NCBI RefSeq assembly: GCF_024347595.1
Contig: NZ_AP025506.1
Location: 2,666,001 to 2,730,000, forward strand
Length of the DNA: 64,000 nt
Direction of reading: 5' to 3'
Origin: Vibrio pomeroyi
GTDB taxonomy: Bacteria > Pseudomonadota > Gammaproteobacteria > Enterobacterales > Vibrionaceae
In this document: piece by piece, positions 47,761 through 56,605 of the stretch
Numbering within the stretch: the first letter of the stretch is position 1
How the letters are laid out: each line of letters starts with the position of its first letter
Made by a program: the position numbers and the translations under genes
The notes under the pieces: generated by a model
The model's input: only the letters and a program-made list of their open reading frames with translations
What the model was told of the DNA's origin: nothing
Database searches by the model: none

Positions 47761-47811
47761 AATGGCACATAAACATCCTGGACGGATTAATAATAAACAA
47801 AGGAGATTGTT

Positions 47812-49101
47812 ATGGCGGATAAGAAAGCTACCCTTCACATTGAAGGTCAAGCGCCAATCGAGCTGCCGATTACGGAAGGTGTACTTGGTACTCCAGTGAT
47901 CGATGTTCGTACACTAGGTTCTAATGGTTTTTTCACTTTTGACCCTGGTTTTCTTGCCACTGCATCTTGTGAGTCTCAAATCACTTTTATTGACGGTGGA
48001 AAAGGTATTCTTCTACACCGTGGTTATCCAATTGACCAACTTGCCAATAACGCTGATTACTTAGAAGTATGTTACATACTTCTTTACGGTGAAGCCCCGT
48101 CTCGAGCTGAATACGAAAAGTTCAAGACTACCGTGACACGTCACACTATGGTGCATGAGCAGATTGCTAGTTTCTTCCACGGCTTCCGTCGTGATGCTCA
48201 CCCTATGGCTGTAATGTGTGGTGTTGTAGGTGCTCTAGCGGCGTTCTACCACGACTCACTTGATATCAACAACGATACACACCGTGAAATTGCGGCTTAC
48301 CGCCTGATTTCAAAAATGCCGACACTGGCAGCAATGTGTTACAAATATTCAATCGGTCAGCCGTTTATCTACCCACGTAACGACCTAGGCTACGCTGAAA
48401 ACTTCTTACACATGATGTTTGCAAACCCATGTGAAGAGTACGAAGTGAACCCTATTGTTGCTCGCGCAATGGATAAAATCTTCACACTACATGCTGATCA
48501 CGAACAGAACGCTTCAACATCTACAGTACGTCTGTCTGGTTCATCTGGTGCTAACCCGTTTGCGTGTATCGCAGCAGGTATCGCATCACTTTGGGGCCCA
48601 GCTCACGGCGGCGCAAACGAAGCTTGTCTACGTATGCTTGAAGAGATCGGTAGCGTAGATAACATTGAAGAATACGTTGCGAAAGCAAAAGACAAAGATG
48701 ACCCATTCCGTTTGATGGGCTTCGGTCACCGTGTTTACAAGAACTACGATCCACGTGCAACGGTAATGCGCGAAGCATGTCACGAAGTACTGAAAGAGCT
48801 AAACATCCAAGATCCACTACTTGACGTAGCAATGGAACTTGAGCGTATCGCTCTGTCTGATGAGTACTTTGTGTCTAAGAAGCTATACCCGAACGTAGAT
48901 TTCTACTCAGGTATCATTCTGAAAGCTATCGGTATTCCAGTATCAATGTTTACTGTAATCTTCGCGATGTCTCGTACTATCGGTTGGATTGCACACTGGA
49001 ACGAAATGCACAGCGATCCGACAAACCGTATCGGTCGTCCTCGTCAGTTGTACACTGGTCAAGAGCAGCGTGACTTTAAAGCACTTCACGAACGTGAATA
49101 A
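47812..49101 (+). CDS. gltA: Citrate synthase
   Basis: GltA condenses acetyl-CoA and oxaloacetate to enter the TCA cycle. The 429 residues match the hexameric, NADH-inhibited type II enzyme of gammaproteobacteria. Catalytic residues are visible in [15 protein letters not shown] (His), [15 protein letters not shown] (His) and the later [15 protein letters not shown] (Asp). It is divergent from sdhC and has a strong Shine-Dalgarno and own terminator. Confidence 0.98.
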   Translation: MADKKATLHIEGQAPIELPITEGVLGTPVIDVRTLGSNGFFTFDPGFLATASCESQITFIDGGKGILLHRGYPIDQLANNADYLEVCYILLYGEAPSRAEYEKFKTTVTRHTMVHEQIASFFHGFRRDAHPMAVMCGVVGALAAFYHDSLDINNDTHREIAAYRLISKMPTLAAMCYKYSIGQPFIYPRNDLGYAENFLHMMFANPCEEYEVNPIVARAMDKIFTLHADHEQNASTSTVRLSGSSGANPFACIAAGIASLWGPAHGGANEACLRMLEEIGSVDNIEEYVAKAKDKDDPFRLMGFGHRVYKNYDPRATVMREACHEVLKELNIQDPLLDVAMELERIALSDEYFVSKKLYPNVDFYSGIILKAIGIPVSMFTVIFAMSRTIGWIAHWNEMHSDPTNRIGRPRQLYTGQEQRDFKALHERE

Positions 49102-49123
49102 TTGCGATTAAAGTATGATTGTT

Positions 49124-49161
49124 AAAAAGGGTTGATGTGAAAACATCAACCCTTTCTTTTT
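49124..49161 (+). terminator. Terminator after gltA
   Basis: AAAGGGTTGATGT pairs with ACATCAACCCTTT around GAAA, followed by CTTTTT. Confidence 0.9.
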
Positions 49162-49199
49162 GTACGAGATATTTTGAATCTCCACAACGGCCTGTCAAA

Positions 49200-49362
49200 G
49201 AGATTCCCTACTCCTTCCTTCGTCAGTCTAGGGAATGACGATAGAAACAAACTATGCCGTCATCCCCGAGAGCGAGGGACGAGCGAGTTGGGGATCTCAT
49301 TCAACGAGTAGATAGCCCAAAGAGATTCCCTACTCCCTCCTTCGTCAGTCTAGGGAATGACG
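49200..49362. repeat. Three REP-like palindromes in alternating orientation
   Basis: Each is 41 bp: 49200-49240 (reverse), 49258-49298 (forward, starting CGTCATCCCCGAGAGC) and 49322-49362 (reverse). Copies 1 and 3 differ at a single base (TTCC versus TCCC). Copy 2 has paired changes in both arms (ATCCCC and GGGGAT), so pairing is kept. They fill the gap between gltA's terminator and the nif3-like gene. Confidence 0.9.
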
Positions 49363-49401
49363 AATGCTATTTTACTCGTATCCCTCATCTAGCATCTGTT
49401 C

Positions 49402-50160
49402 TTAAACTGGGTTATCGATATCGATAAACTCAACATCCAAGCCGTGTTCTTTTGCTAACCACTCACCCAGCGCTTTCACGCCATAACGTTCTGTTGCGTG
49501 GTGCCCTGCTGAAAAATAATGAATGTCTTGCTCACGCGCTGAATAGGTTGTGCGCTCAGAAATTTCACCAGAGATAAACGCATCGATACCTTGAGAGGCA
49601 GCAAGCTCAATGTAGTCTTGACCGCCGCCAGTACACCAACCAACTGTTTGAATCATTTTATCGGCGTTCTCAGGAGCAATGTGTAGCGGCTTACGATTCA
49701 ACACTTGATCAATTTTTTCGGCAAACTCAGCACCTGTCATTGGTGTTTTCAACTTACCAAACATTGCAACCGATTGCGGGTGCCCTTCCAAGCCACCTTC
49801 TACTTCAATATCAAGCAGTTCAGCAAGCTTAGCGTTGTTACCAAGTTCAGGGTGGATATCGAGAGGTAAGTGATAACCTAACAGGTTGATATCATTCTTA
49901 ATCAGAGTACGAATGCGCTTGCCCTTCATGCCACGAATTGCCTCTGACTCGCCTTTCCAAAAGAAACCGTGATGAACCAATAAAGCATCGGCGTTCAATT
50001 CTACCGCTTTGTCAATCAGCGCTTGAGAAGCTGTTACACCAGTAACGATGCGCTTCACTTCAGAAGCACCTTCGACTTGAAGGCCATTAGGACAGTAATC
50101 TTTAATCTGCTGTGGCTGCAGCTTTTCGTTCAGTAGCTTTTCTAATTGTAAGTTATTCAT
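49402..50160 (-). CDS. Nif3-like dinuclear metal centre protein
   Basis: This 252-residue protein of the Nif3/YbgI family forms hexameric rings with a dimetal site. Ligands are visible in DALLVHHGFFWKGE (two His) and in SAGHHATERYG near the C terminus (His and Glu). NGLQVEGASEVKRIVTGVTAS near the N terminus is also diagnostic. Biochemical role unsettled, proposed as a metal-dependent hydrolase or GTP cyclohydrolase-like. Divergent from the DUF1853 gene. Confidence 0.9.
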   Translation of the reverse strand: MNNLQLEKLLNEKLQPQQIKDYCPNGLQVEGASEVKRIVTGVTASQALIDKAVELNADALLVHHGFFWKGESEAIRGMKGKRIRTLIKNDINLLGYHLPLDIHPELGNNAKLAELLDIEVEGGLEGHPQSVAMFGKLKTPMTGAEFAEKIDQVLNRKPLHIAPENADKMIQTVGWCTGGGQDYIELAASQGIDAFISGEISERTTYSAREQDIHYFSAGHHATERYGVKALGEWLAKEHGLDVEFIDIDNPV

Positions 50161-50274
50161 TTTTATTTCCAGCTTACCTTTATAATAACGTCGTTATATC
50201 AATTTACGGGTAGAATGTCGAAAGCCCTGCCCTCTGTTTATTAAGAACAGATGACTAAAGTTTACGAGGAACCG

Positions 50275-51033
50275 ATGACTGAACTGCAACGTTTTTACCA
50301 ATGGGTGATTGGCTCACCACCACTACTGGAAATCAAGCCACCCATTTCTGATCTCGGTGTATTCTCAAGCCACCAAGCGCTCGACGCATCACATGCTTAT
50401 AATGGTAATCCTAGATTAGGCTTCCTCTACCAACACCTATGTGAACAAGTCATCACTGCTTCGGATAATTATTCAATCAAGCACGATGAGATTCAGATTA
50501 ATGTTGAGGGTAGAACACTAGGCGCTATCGACTTTATTCTCGAAGATGCAAACAGTCAAAAGTTAGAACACTGGGAAGTCGCGATTAAATTTTACCTACT
50601 TCATGAGCAAACATGGTTTGGGCCCAACTCCCATGATCAATTGGATAAGAAGCTCGATAGAATGCTCAGCCACCAGCTTGGAATGTCATCTTCAGCCGCC
50701 TTTATTGAGCAGTATCCAGAGATCGAAGTCGACTCAAAACATCTTCTGATGCAAGGTCGCCTATATACCAACCCATTCTTAGAACAAAACGTGCCTACTA
50801 CATGTTTGGGTTACGACATTAATCCAAGCCAAGTAAACGGTTTTTGGTGCTATCAAAACCAAGCTCATCTAATCACTGAAGCACTCTACCCTCTCACCAA
50901 AGAACAATGGGCAGCTGGGACAGATGATTTTAGCAGTAACCCCATTACTGAGTTTGGTGATCGCTTTGTTCATGGACAAACCCAGTCCGGTCAATTCTGG
51001 TTTGTAATGCCGCAAAGCTGGCCACATGGCTAA
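50275..51033 (+). CDS. DUF1853 family protein
   Basis: This 252-residue protein of the DUF1853 family is uncharacterised. Its core, LGAIDFILEDANSQKLEHWEVAIKFYL (residues about 81-107), carries D-x-n-E-x-K spacing reminiscent of PD-(D/E)xK nucleases; this is a suggestion from motif shape only. No signal peptide or membrane segment. Start at the ATG at 50275, preceded by GAGGAACCG; an ATG eight codons upstream lacks such a site. It converges on pgm. Confidence 0.85.
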   Translation: MTELQRFYQWVIGSPPLLEIKPPISDLGVFSSHQALDASHAYNGNPRLGFLYQHLCEQVITASDNYSIKHDEIQINVEGRTLGAIDFILEDANSQKLEHWEVAIKFYLLHEQTWFGPNSHDQLDKKLDRMLSHQLGMSSSAAFIEQYPEIEVDSKHLLMQGRLYTNPFLEQNVPTTCLGYDINPSQVNGFWCYQNQAHLITEALYPLTKEQWAAGTDDFSSNPITEFGDRFVHGQTQSGQFWFVMPQSWPHG

Positions 51034-51083
51034 TCCATTCGTCATTGAACTTACTTTGTCTTGCCACTTATTCATAGACAAAT

Positions 51084-51117
51084 AAAAAGGGCTGATGCTT
51101 TCACATCAACCCTTCTT
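51084..51117. terminator. Terminator between the DUF1853 gene and pgm
   Basis: AAGGGCTGATG pairs with CATCAACCCTT (one mismatch) around CTTTCA, flanked by an A5 run and a T-rich stretch, between convergent genes. Confidence 0.7.
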
Positions 51118-51152
51118 CTATTTACGTAGCAACCCTAGTAATCGAGGTTCGA

Positions 51153-52799
51153 TTATAGGCCAGCGGCTGCAAATACTTGGTTAACAATCTCTTGAGCTTC
51201 CGCTTCAATTGCTTTTAGGTGCTCTTCACCTTTAAAGCTTTCACAGTAGATCTTGTAGATGTCTTCAGTGCCTGATGGACGAGCAGCAAACCAACCGTTC
51301 TCAGTTGTCACTTTAAGGCCACCAATCGCAGCGCCATTACCTGGAGCATGCGTTAAGCGAGCAGTAATCGCATCGCCAGCAAGAGTTTCAGCAGAAACCA
51401 TCTCTGGAGACAGCTTCTTCAGCACGTCTTTTTGCGCGCCATTTGCTACCGCTTGAATACGGTTGTACTTAGATTCACCGTGTTTAGCAGCAAGCTCTTC
51501 GTAGTATTCTTGTGGGTTCTTACCCGTTACCGCTGTGATCTCAGCCGCAAGCAGGCAAAGAATTAGGCCATCTTTATCTGTTGACCAAGGCGTTCCATCT
51601 TTACGTAAGAAAGATGCACCCGCACTCTCTTCGCCGCCGAAACCAAACTGACCGTTGTATAAGCCATCAACAAACCATTTGAAACCAACTGGCACTTCAC
51701 AAAGTTCGCGACCTAAGTCTGCAACGACACGGTCAATCAATGCACTTGATACCAGGGTTTTACCAACAGCAACGTCTTTGCCCCAACCTTCACGGTTACG
51801 GTATAAGTAGTCGATACAAACTGCTAGGAAGTGGTTTGGATTCATTAGGCCTTTTGGCGTAACAATGCCGTGACGATCGTAATCAGGGTCGTTACCAAAC
51901 GCTAGTGCATACTCGTCTTTAAGAGCCAGTAGGCCTGCCATCGCGTATGGAGAAGAACAGTCCATACGAACAACACCATCTTTATCTAGAGACATGAATT
52001 GGAAAGAAGGGTCAACCGCTTCACTTACCAGAGTAAGATCTAGGTTGTACGCTTTACCAATTTGGCGCCAGTAATCGATACCGCTGCCACCCAGTGGATC
52101 AACACCAATCTTGATGTTTGCTTTCTGGATCGCTTCCATATCAACCACGTTAACCAAATCAGCAACGTATGGAGCAACCAGATCCACTTCTTTCACTAAC
52201 TCAGACTGTTTAGCTTGTGCGATAGGAGTGCGCTTAACACCTTGCATTTGCTCAGCAATGATCACGTTCGCACGGTCTTCAATCGCTTGAGTCAATTCAG
52301 CTTCAGCAGGGCCACCGTGTGTCGGGTTGTATTTAATACCGCCGTCTTGTGGTGGGTTATGCGAAGGCGTGATAACAATGCCGTCAGCTTTCTTATCATT
52401 CACTAGGTTGTGCGTAAGAATCGCGTGCGAGATACCCGGGGTTGGAGTAAAGCCATTGTTTTCTTGAATAATAACTTCAACACCGTTCGCTACAAGCACT
52501 TCGATAACCGTAGAGAACGCAGGCTCAGATAGAGCGTGAGTATCTTTACCTAAGAAAAGTGGACCTGTTGTACCCTGCTCGGCACGAACCTCAGCCACTG
52601 CTTGTGCAATCGCTAGAATGTGGTTTTCGTTAAATGTTGATTTGTCTGCTGTACCACGGTGACCTGAAGTACCGAACAGTACTTTGTGATCTGGGTTGGT
52701 AGCATCCGGTTGCTGTAAGAAATAGTTAGCCACTAAAGCCGGAATATTATGAAGATCTTCCTGCTGAGCTTTTTGCCCAGCACGAGGGTGCATAGCCAT
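51153..52799 (-). CDS. pgm: Phosphoglucomutase (alpha-D-glucose-specific)
   Basis: Pgm interconverts glucose-1-phosphate and glucose-6-phosphate. The 548 residues have the phosphoserine loop [16 protein letters not shown] near residue 143-158, the metal loop [10 protein letters not shown] near 303-312, the sugar-binding [10 protein letters not shown], and the phosphate-binding [12 protein letters not shown] near the C terminus. It lies directly downstream of seqA, as in E. coli, but a strong hairpin separates them. Confidence 0.98.
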   Translation of the reverse strand: MAMHPRAGQKAQQEDLHNIPALVANYFLQQPDATNPDHKVLFGTSGHRGTADKSTFNENHILAIAQAVAEVRAEQGTTGPLFLGKDTHALSEPAFSTVIEVLVANGVEVIIQENNGFTPTPGISHAILTHNLVNDKKADGIVITPSHNPPQDGGIKYNPTHGGPAEAELTQAIEDRANVIIAEQMQGVKRTPIAQAKQSELVKEVDLVAPYVADLVNVVDMEAIQKANIKIGVDPLGGSGIDYWRQIGKAYNLDLTLVSEAVDPSFQFMSLDKDGVVRMDCSSPYAMAGLLALKDEYALAFGNDPDYDRHGIVTPKGLMNPNHFLAVCIDYLYRNREGWGKDVAVGKTLVSSALIDRVVADLGRELCEVPVGFKWFVDGLYNGQFGFGGEESAGASFLRKDGTPWSTDKDGLILCLLAAEITAVTGKNPQEYYEELAAKHGESKYNRIQAVANGAQKDVLKKLSPEMVSAETLAGDAITARLTHAPGNGAAIGGLKVTTENGWFAARPSGTEDIYKIYCESFKGEEHLKAIEAEAQEIVNQVFAAAGL

Positions 52800-52830
52800 T
52801 TTTCGACATCCTTATATATAAAATTTAAAA

Positions 52831-52879
52831 ACAAAAAAAACCTCATAATATCTTCTTATCCATGGATATTATGAGGTTT
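52831..52879 (-). terminator. Terminator between seqA and pgm
   Basis: AAACCTCATAATATC pairs over 15 bp with GATATTATGAGGTTT around a 12-nt loop. The long A-run on the plus strand gives a U-run on the minus strand just before pgm. Confidence 0.85.
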
Positions 52880-52892
52880 AAATCAGATTTCG

Positions 52893-53432
52893 TTAAATTG
52901 AACCTGTTACTTTTTCTATCAATTCTGCTTGGAAACTCATGCGGCTCATAAGCTGCTCAACCATCTGTCTTTTACGGCTTGTATTATTATTAGTAATAAC
53001 CCAAAAAGGACTTTGTGGAATAGCTTTAGGCTTAGTGGTGTTACCGTTTGCTAGCAACGTCGCTTCGTTGTCTGCAAAGTAAACACGTTTACGGCCTTTT
53101 ACTTGAGTTGCTTCTGAAAAGCTTAAAGGGTCGATTTTATGCAGTGTTGACAACACAAGCATGAAACGATCAATGGCTTTCTTTAGTGATGCAAACTCAT
53201 CTGATATTAGTAGTGAGCGCATCTCTTTAACGCCATCGAATTTCTCTGGAGTAAAGCCTACCTCTTTGCTAACAACGATACCTTTTGGCTCAACGATCTC
53301 TTCGATCGGAACCATGCCTTGGCTATCAACCTGTAACAAGCGGCGCAGAATATCTGAAGCGCTTTCGCCAATACGTTCTGTCTGACCCGCAATAAAACGG
53401 TATAGGTCCTCATCAACCTCAATTGTTTTCAT
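52893..53432 (-). CDS. seqA: Negative modulator of replication initiation SeqA
   Basis: SeqA sequesters newly replicated hemimethylated GATC sites near oriC and delays re-initiation. The 179 residues have the N-terminal oligomerisation helix pair (MKTIEVDEDLYRFIAGQTERIGESASDILRRLL) and a C-terminal DNA-binding domain (about 110-179) with RKRVYFADNEATLLANGN and the final TSRKRQMVEQLM. Divergent from ybfF as in E. coli. Confidence 0.97.
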   Translation of the reverse strand: MKTIEVDEDLYRFIAGQTERIGESASDILRRLLQVDSQGMVPIEEIVEPKGIVVSKEVGFTPEKFDGVKEMRSLLISDEFASLKKAIDRFMLVLSTLHKIDPLSFSEATQVKGRKRVYFADNEATLLANGNTTKPKAIPQSPFWVITNNNTSRKRQMVEQLMSRMSFQAELIEKVTGSI

Positions 53433-53525
53433 TCGCTTTTCACAATCTCAATGTTTAAACTCTGGGGGATTATAGCGAGATCCGCGCGGATACTCTACGT
53501 CAAACCCACCATGAATAAGATAAAA

Positions 53526-54287
53526 ATGTCAGTACAGCTCAACTATAAAATTGAAGGTGAGGGTCACACCATTGTTTTGATCCATGGATTATTCGGTAAT
53601 CTGGACAACCTTGGCTTGCTCGCTAGGGATCTAAAAGCCGATCATCAAGTGCTTAGTATCGATCTACGTAACCACGGTCAATCTTTCCATAGTGACACTC
53701 ACAACTATCAAGCGATGGCACAAGATGTAGCTCAACTGCTGAATGATCTTGAGTTAGAAGATGTGACTGTGATTGGTCACTCTATGGGTGGCAAAGTCGC
53801 GATGGCGCTAACCCAACATCTCGAACTGCGTAAGTTGGTTGTACTGGACATGGCTCCGGTCGCCTACACCCAGAGCCGTCACGATAACGTATTCGCTGGC
53901 CTGCAAGCCGTGATCGCAGAACAACCAACCTCTCGCTCAGAGGCGCTAAAGGTTCTCGCAAAACATATCGAGATTGATGGGGTTCGCCAGTTCTTGACCA
54001 AATCTTTGTTCAAATCAGGGCAAGGCATCATGGAGTGGCGCTTTAACGTCGCATCCCTGCTCGCCAATTACGCGCACATCATTGGCTGGGAACCGATCGA
54101 CAAAACCTCGGTCAAAACCTTGCTAATAAAAGGTGGGGACTCTGACTATCTCACGGCTGAACACCAAACCGCGGTTCAGCAGCAATTTTCTAACGCAAAG
54201 GCGCACGTCATTGCGAATACGGGTCACTGGCTACACGCAGAAAAGCCAGCAGAAGTACTCAGAGCAATTCGAAAATTCATCGCTTAA
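53526..54287 (+). CDS. ybfF: YbfF-type alpha/beta hydrolase (esterase)
   Basis: The 253-residue cytoplasmic hydrolase has IVLIHGLFGNLDNLG (oxyanion strand, about 18-32), the nucleophile elbow GHSMGG near residue 86-91, DMAPVAYTQSRHD, and the catalytic His in NTGHWLHAEKP. In E. coli YbfF shows thioesterase activity toward acyl-CoAs; the physiological substrate is unclear. I start at the ATG at 53526 (MSVQLNYKIEGEG), which aligns with YbfF; other in-frame ATGs lie 5 and 25 codons upstream. Neighbours seqA and fldA match E. coli. Confidence 0.9.
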   Translation: MSVQLNYKIEGEGHTIVLIHGLFGNLDNLGLLARDLKADHQVLSIDLRNHGQSFHSDTHNYQAMAQDVAQLLNDLELEDVTVIGHSMGGKVAMALTQHLELRKLVVLDMAPVAYTQSRHDNVFAGLQAVIAEQPTSRSEALKVLAKHIEIDGVRQFLTKSLFKSGQGIMEWRFNVASLLANYAHIIGWEPIDKTSVKTLLIKGGDSDYLTAEHQTAVQQQFSNAKAHVIANTGHWLHAEKPAEVLRAIRKFIA

Positions 54288-54395
54288 GCACGCTTTTTCA
54301 TGCAGATAAATGAGAGCTGAGTAATCACTGCACATTAACTTTATCTCGCAACAGTGATATAGTGCGCCCAAGCAAAATTGGTATATAAGGTTCCC

Positions 54396-54614
54396 ATGCT
54401 TTACGACTACATGAACATCATTGAATCTGTTGGTTTAGATCTCCTATTTGCCGCGATTTTCTTTTTAATCGGTATGGCAATTAAGGACGTTCTCAAGCAA
54501 GGAAATGTTCCTCCATTTGGTCGTCGCATTGTGTGGTTAGTACTTTTCCTTGGCTGTGCAGGTTTTATCGCCAAAGGGATAATCCAACTAAGCTGGGAAG
54601 GAACCGGGATCTAA
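54396..54614 (+). CDS. DUF2788 family small membrane protein
   Basis: This 72-residue protein has two predicted membrane helices (about residues 13-30 and 45-62) separated by a short basic loop (KQGNVPPFGRR). It matches the DUF2788 family found near fldA in vibrios and relatives. The start MLYDYMNIIES has AAGGTTCCC in front; the frame extends six codons further. No function known. Confidence 0.82.
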   Translation: MLYDYMNIIESVGLDLLFAAIFFLIGMAIKDVLKQGNVPPFGRRIVWLVLFLGCAGFIAKGIIQLSWEGTGI

Positions 54615-54672
54615 CGATTCCCTTCCGAACTTTATTACACCGACAACAGACAAAATGAAAGGTAATGATTCT

Positions 54673-55206
54673 ATGGCAAGTGTAGGTCTCTTCTTTGGTA
54701 GCGATACAGGTAACACTGAAGCTGTTGCTAAGATGATTCAAAAGCAATTGAGCAAGCAGCTCGTTCACGTTCAAGACATTGCAAAAAGTAGCAAAGAAGA
54801 TATCGATAACTTCGATCTACTGCTGCTTGGTATCCCTACGTGGTACTACGGTGAAGCACAATGTGATTGGGATGACTTCTTCCCTGAGCTAGAAGCTATT
54901 GATTTCTCAACTAAGCTTGTTGCTATCTTTGGTTGTGGCGACCAAGAAGATTACGCAGAATACTTCTGTGATGCTATGGGTACTATCCGTGACATCGTTG
55001 AAGCGAAAGGCGGTACTATCTTAGGTTACACATCAACTGAAGGCTACGAATTCGAAGCATCGAAAGGTTTAGTTGAAGGCGATGACAGCCAATTCGTTGG
55101 TCTATGTATCGATGAAGATCGTCAACCTGAGCTAACTGATGAGCGTGTATCTAACTGGGTTAAACAAATCCACGAAGAAATGTGCCTAGCAGAGCTAGAA
55201 GACTAA
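54673..55206 (+). CDS. fldA: Flavodoxin FldA
   Basis: FldA is a one-electron FMN carrier that replaces ferredoxin for IspG/IspH, BioB and anaerobic ribonucleotide reductase activation. The 177 residues have the phosphate loop FGSDTGNTEAVAK (about 7-19), the Trp-containing 50s loop LGIPTWYYGEAQCDWDD and the Tyr loop GCGDQEDYAEYF, as in long-chain flavodoxins. Start at MASVGLF (54673); six codons upstream are in frame. fldA-fur proximity is conserved, but here DUF4442 is inserted on the opposite strand. Confidence 0.96.
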   Translation: MASVGLFFGSDTGNTEAVAKMIQKQLSKQLVHVQDIAKSSKEDIDNFDLLLLGIPTWYYGEAQCDWDDFFPELEAIDFSTKLVAIFGCGDQEDYAEYFCDAMGTIRDIVEAKGGTILGYTSTEGYEFEASKGLVEGDDSQFVGLCIDEDRQPELTDERVSNWVKQIHEEMCLAELED

Positions 55207-55256
55207 TTCTCTAGCGGTTGTTAATTGTTACAATTAATGGCAACTATGTAGATATG

Positions 55257-55284
55257 AAAAAACCTCCTTTTGGGAGGTTTTTTG
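55257..55284. terminator. Bidirectional terminator between fldA and the DUF4442 gene
   Basis: AAAAAACCTCC pairs with GGAGGTTTTTT around TTTTG between convergent genes. Confidence 0.9.
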
Positions 55285-55302
55285 CTATTCAATGGTGACC
55301 AA

Positions 55303-55809
55303 TTAACACTCAGCTTCTAGTGCTTCATCATCATCTCTAAATTGCGGCTTCTTTCTTACATAAAGCGTACGCTGAATTTCTGATACCACATTTCCCTGCT
55401 TATCTTTGACATAGATAATAAACTCAGGAAAACACTTCTCACCGAGCTGTGTCTGACGATAGATCTCATCCAGTTGCCCTTGGCTTATTTCGAAATCTGC
55501 ATACAAGTCAGATTGACCAGGTTTGATAAAATTAATGCTCGCTTCCTTGTCCCAAACATAATATCGCTCACCCAAAATTCCCATTAACATCAATGAGTAA
55601 ACCGGATCCGTCAGGGAAAAGATACTGCCGCCATATTGAGTGCGATTGGCATTTTTGTTCCACCAACGTAGCTTCAGCACCGTCTTTACTACCCTGAAGT
55701 CTGAACTTATATGCGCTATCTTGATGCCCGCTCCCCAGAACGGAGGCCAGATATTAAGAGCGAATTTTACGATGTTTGGTTTGTATATTTTTGCAAGTTG
55801 CTTATTCAT
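55303..55809 (-). CDS. DUF4442 domain protein (hotdog/thioesterase-like fold)
   Basis: The 168-residue protein matches DUF4442, a hotdog-fold family related to acyl-CoA thioesterases. Features are a hydrophobic NIWPPFWGAGIKIAHIS near residues 19-35, and NRTQYGGSIFSLTDPVYSLMLMGIL, the central helix where hotdog enzymes place their active-site residue. The substrate is unknown. Two Trp-Trp/Trp-Asn segments (LKLRWWNKN) are typical. It lies convergent to fldA and divergent from fur. Confidence 0.82.
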   Translation of the reverse strand: MNKQLAKIYKPNIVKFALNIWPPFWGAGIKIAHISSDFRVVKTVLKLRWWNKNANRTQYGGSIFSLTDPVYSLMLMGILGERYYVWDKEASINFIKPGQSDLYADFEISQGQLDEIYRQTQLGEKCFPEFIIYVKDKQGNVVSEIQRTLYVRKKPQFRDDDEALEAEC

Positions 55810-55935
55810 AACAACATTCCGTGTTCATATTAGAATTACCGCCACCTTGACTGGTCGTACCTCCACTATAAGTGAGATACTTCCAATTTACAAAACAGAT
55901 TGTGATGTCGATTAGTAACCCTTTGAAGTTCGTGG

Positions 55936-55964
55936 TTTATTGTTATGCCTGACTAAACTATAAT
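55936..55964 (+). promoter_or_regulatory. fur: Candidate sigma-70 promoter for fur
   Basis: A perfect -10 TATAAT (55959-55964) is 17 bp from a weak -35 TTTATT. Transcription would start near 55971, 46 bp before the fur ATG. Confidence 0.5.
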
Positions 55965-56016
55965 GGTATTAATATTGAATTCTGTTAATTGCTGCAGATC
56001 ATCAACAGGAAAGTAT

Positions 56017-56466
56017 ATGTCAGACAATAATCAAGCGCTAAAAGATGCTGGTCTTAAAGTGACCCTCCCAAGGCTCAAAATTTTAGAAGTATTACAACAA
56101 CCAGACTGCCAACATATTAGTGCTGAAGATTTATATAAAAAGCTGATCGACTTAGGTGAAGAGATCGGACTTGCGACCGTTTATCGAGTATTAAACCAAT
56201 TCGATGACGCTGGCATTGTAACTCGCCACCACTTCGAAGGTGGTAAGTCTGTATTTGAACTTTCAACACAGCACCACCACGATCATCTAGTATGTCTAGA
56301 TTGTGGCGAAGTTATCGAATTCTCTGATGACATCATCGAAGAGAGACAGAAAGAAATCGCAGAACGTTACAACGTGAAACTGACTAACCACAGTTTATAC
56401 TTGTACGGAAAAAGTATTACCGGTGATTGCAAAGGTAACCCTGACGCACACAAACCGAAGAAGTAA
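56017..56466 (+). CDS. fur: Ferric uptake regulator Fur
   Basis: Fur is the Fe2+-dependent global repressor. The 149 residues have an N-terminal winged helix (GLKVTLPRLKILEVL, then ATVYRVLNQFDDAGIV with the recognition helix) and a C-terminal dimerisation domain with the metal ligands HHHDHLVCLDCGEVIEF and the terminal HKPKK. Start at MSDNNQALKDAG with CAGGAAAG upstream. It should control the feoABC Fur box in this same window. Confidence 0.98.
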   Translation: MSDNNQALKDAGLKVTLPRLKILEVLQQPDCQHISAEDLYKKLIDLGEEIGLATVYRVLNQFDDAGIVTRHHFEGGKSVFELSTQHHHDHLVCLDCGEVIEFSDDIIEERQKEIAERYNVKLTNHSLYLYGKSITGDCKGNPDAHKPKK

Positions 56467-56471
56467 TACTA

Positions 56472-56497
56472 AACGCTGGCTTAGGCCGGCGTTTTTT
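56472..56497 (+). terminator. Terminator after fur
   Basis: ACGCTGGC pairs with GCCGGCGT (one G-U) around TTAG, followed by T6. Confidence 0.8.
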
Positions 56498-56542
56498 ATA
56501 TCGTCACTATATAAGTAAAAATATCCGATATTATTCAAACAC

Positions 56543-56570
56543 AAAAAAACCGGCTCTAGGCCGGTTTTTT
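56543..56570. terminator. Second terminator between fur and glnS, bidirectional
   Basis: AAAAAACCGGC pairs with GCCGGTTTTTT around TCTAG with A- and T-runs on both sides. It mainly serves glnS on the minus strand. Confidence 0.88.
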
Positions 56571-56605
56571 ATTGGGTTACTTTTAACAAGCTAAACACTC
56601 AAGCA

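Noticed and set aside
55965..55984. AATGGTATTAATATTGAATT as a Fur autoregulatory box
   Set aside because: It has about five mismatches to the Fur consensus, too many in such an A/T-rich stretch.
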